Assembly: GCA_003565575.1 (NCBI GenBank)
Contig: PXBV01000227.1
Coordinates: 1-9,545 of the forward strand
Length of the DNA: 9,545 nucleotides
Direction of reading: 5' to 3'
Source of the DNA: Psychroflexus sp.
GTDB lineage: Bacteria > Bacteroidota > Bacteroidia > Flavobacteriales > Flavobacteriaceae
How positions within the stretch are numbered: the stretch's first letter is position 1; every line of letters begins with the position of its first letter. A program made the translations under genes and the position numbers. The notes below the pieces were generated by a model. It worked only from the letters and a program-made list of their open reading frames with translations. It ran no database searches and was not told where the DNA came from. This document shows positions 8,329 to 9,545 of the stretch, piece by piece.

Positions 8329-8345
8329 TTATGCAACAGATTAAA
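8329..8345 (-). promoter_or_regulatory. Candidate LacI-family operator in the lacI promoter, upstream copy (site B)
   Basis: The plus strand begins TTATGCAAC; read on the minus strand the site is TTTAATCT followed by GTTGCATAA. It shares TnAATC and the full 9-mer with site A at 7027-7044. It lies between the expected -33 and -7 positions of the lacI promoter. Together with site C it forms an inverted pair with perfect 10-base arms and a 21-base spacer. Confidence 0.55.
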
Positions 8346-8353
8346 AAGTTTCG

Positions 8354-8361
8354 TAAATTTG
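8354..8361 (+). promoter_or_regulatory. Candidate -7 box for lacI
   Basis: TAAATTTG is an exact TAnnTTTG match 19 bases before the ATG at 8381, giving a start near 8367 and a very short leader of about 14 bases. No clear -33 TTG is seen. The box overlaps operator site C, so occupancy by the regulator should block RNA polymerase. Confidence 0.55.
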
Positions 8362-8369
8362 TTGCATAA
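8354..8369 (+). promoter_or_regulatory. Candidate LacI-family operator over the lacI start site (site C)
   Basis: TAAATTTGTTGCATAA carries the same GTTGCATAA 9-mer as sites A and B, with a more degenerate left half. It covers the -7 box and the predicted transcription start, ending 11 bases before the lacI ATG. This placement is that of a repressor site and suggests negative autoregulation. Confidence 0.55.
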
Positions 8370-8380
8370 CACTTATTTAA

Positions 8381-9433
8381 ATGAGCAATAATAAAAAAGT
8401 TACAATTTACGACTTGGCAAAAGCCCTAAATTATTCACCATCAACCATTTCTAGAGCACTCAATAATCATAAAAGTATAAGTAAAAAATCAATCAAAAAA
8501 ATACAAAAAAAAGCTGAAGAATTAGGCTACAGACCTAATGCCTTGGCAGCAAGTTTGAGGAAAAACTCTTCCAAAACCATAGGTATATTGATTTCAAAAA
8601 TCAACAGACCCTTTCAGGCTTCACTTATTACTGGAATTGAAAAAGAAGCAAGGAAAGCTAATTACAATGTCATCATTACCCAATCTGATGATAATTATGA
8701 AAATGAGGTCAATAATGCAAAAGCATTGTATGATGCACAGGTGGGAGGTTTGATTGTTTCTCTAGGTATTGAAACCAAAGATACGAGTCATTTTGATGAA
8801 TACATTAAACAGAATATTCCTGTAGTCTTTGTAGATCGAGTTCCAGAACATTTTAATTCTTACCATGTGGTAATTGATAATTATGCAGCTGGATATAATG
8901 CTACTGAACACTTAATTAATCAAGGCTGTAAAAGAATAGCTCATTTTACTGGCCCTCAACACATAAATGTGTACCGAAAAAGAAAAAAGGGATATATTGA
9001 TGCTTTAAGAAACCATAATATAATTCCTGAAGAAGAGCTTGTTTTTATAATGAATACACTCAGTGCTGAAGAAGGTAAAAAAGCAACCAAAAAACTTCTT
9101 AAATCCTCTCAACCGCCAGATGGAATCTTTTGTGCTAATGATACCACTGCCTTAAGTGCAATCTTATATGCTAAAAAATCTGGGATAAATATACCTGATG
9201 AATTAGCTATTATTGGTTTTAATGACGACCCTATTTCAAGAATAGTAGAACCTTCTCTATCAACAATTTCGCATCCTGCCTTAAAAATGGGCGAAATTTC
9301 TGCAAAGCGAATTTTGAATCACGATCAAAATAAAGTAGATACTTCTATTTCTGAAATAACGATATTAAATACAAAAGTAATTATTAGAGATTCAAGCAAT
9401 AGAATAAAATTAAATGATAAAACGGAAGATTAA
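8381..9433 (+). CDS. LacI-family transcriptional regulator
   Basis: 350 residues, full length for the family. The N-terminal helix-turn-helix lies at about 6-28 (VTIYDLAKALNYSPSTISRAL), with the recognition helix SPSTISRAL at 19-27. The hinge helix RPNALAASLR is at 51-60, with Leu59 in the position that inserts into the central CG step of LacI/PurR operators. A periplasmic-binding-protein-like sugar-sensing domain follows from about 66 (TIGILIS) to 336, including VPVVF-like IPVVFVDR at 147-153, DGIFCANDTTA at 247-257 and IPDELAIIGFNDDP at 271-284. It is cytoplasmic and expected to bind a mono- or oligosaccharide or its derivative. Its position beside GH43 and SusCD suggests it controls this locus. 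The conserved Leu in the hinge agrees with the CG-centred operator proposed upstream of GH43. It is transcribed from its own promoter after the GH43 terminator and is likely autoregulated. The effector sugar is unknown. Confidence 0.96.
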   Translation: MSNNKKVTIYDLAKALNYSPSTISRALNNHKSISKKSIKKIQKKAEELGYRPNALAASLRKNSSKTIGILISKINRPFQASLITGIEKEARKANYNVIITQSDDNYENEVNNAKALYDAQVGGLIVSLGIETKDTSHFDEYIKQNIPVVFVDRVPEHFNSYHVVIDNYAAGYNATEHLINQGCKRIAHFTGPQHINVYRKRKKGYIDALRNHNIIPEEELVFIMNTLSAEEGKKATKKLLKSSQPPDGIFCANDTTALSAILYAKKSGINIPDELAIIGFNDDPISRIVEPSLSTISHPALKMGEISAKRILNHDQNKVDTSISEITILNTKVIIRDSSNRIKLNDKTED

Positions 9434-9462
9434 ATTTTATTAATCTTGAATTCAACAGATAA

Positions 9463-9480
9463 ATGCAACTTTTAGATTTG
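9463..9480 (+). promoter_or_regulatory. Possible promoter with a partial operator downstream of lacI
   Basis: ATGCAAC (9463-9469), the core of the proposed operator, sits four bases... upstream of TAGATTTG (9473-9480), an exact TAnnTTTG box. The wider flank shared by sites A-C is not conserved here, and the nearest TTG (9446-9448) is 24 bases away, longer than the usual spacing. It could serve a gene beginning beyond the right edge. Weak evidence. Confidence 0.2.
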
Positions 9481-9498
9481 AAATTTTTAATTAATTTT

Positions 9499-9541
9499 TC
9501 AAAACAGAAAGAGGTAAAGAAATACCCCTTTCGTGTTTTGA
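9499..9541. terminator. Long imperfect hairpin after lacI, possible bidirectional terminator
   Basis: CAAAACA plus GAAAGAGGTA (9500-9516) pairs with TACCCCTTTC plus TGTTTTG (9523-9540), giving about 17-18 bp with one mismatch (9512/9527), one bulged G (9533) and a 6-base loop. It starts 65 bases after the lacI stop codon. There is no long T run on either side, but both 3' arms end in TGTTTTG. It may end lacI, a convergent gene from the right, or both. Since the next gene is outside the window, a leader structure is also possible. Confidence 0.5.
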
Positions 9542-9545
9542 TGGA

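Noticed and set aside
9426..9447. 8-bp stem AAGATTAA/TTAATCTT across the lacI stop codon as a terminator
   Set aside because: Almost all A-T pairs, overlaps the stop codon and has no following T run; the hairpin at 9499-9541 is the better candidate.
8301..9528. AAATACCCC occurs upstream of lacI (8301-8309) and again in the right-edge hairpin (9520-9528)
   Set aside because: The second copy is explained by the hairpin arm and loop, and there is no wider flank conservation, so I treat it as coincidence.

Overview
The window looks like part of a polysaccharide-utilization locus (PUL) from a Bacteroidota bacterium, most likely a flavobacterium. The reasons are the adjacent SusC/SusD pair, lipoprotein signals on three proteins, AT-rich intergenic DNA, TAnnTTTG-type promoter boxes and an absence of clear Shine-Dalgarno sequences. 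Genus cannot be told from the sequence alone.

Layout from left to right. On the minus strand: a large FG-GAP/VCBS-repeat lipoprotein with an ASPIC/UnbV domain (start at 1930, 3' end beyond the left edge, so absent from any list of closed ORFs); a 253-base gap holding a stem-loop and a promoter candidate; a SusD-like glycan-binding lipoprotein (2184-3653); and a SusC-like TonB-dependent transporter (3666-6698), which is 12 bases upstream of susD in one operon. A 449-base AT-rich divergent promoter region follows. On the plus strand: a glycoside hydrolase family 43 lipoprotein (7148-8239), a strong intrinsic terminator, a LacI-family regulator (8381-9433), and a long imperfect hairpin at the right edge.

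Proposed working model: SusC/SusD bind and import an oligosaccharide across the outer membrane. The GH43 lipoprotein, of a family typical of arabinose- or xylose-containing glycans, trims it. The FG-GAP/ASPIC lipoprotein is an accessory envelope protein of unknown role. The LacI-type protein senses a sugar and controls the locus. The 9-mer GTTGCATAA (or its complement TTATGCAAC) occurs once upstream of the GH43 gene and twice, in opposite orientations, in the lacI promoter. All three copies share further flanking bases, so I propose them as the operators of this regulator.

Nothing resembling a defence system, mobile element, CRISPR array or RNA gene was seen. The less-described parts are the FG-GAP/ASPIC protein and the predicted LacI operator set.
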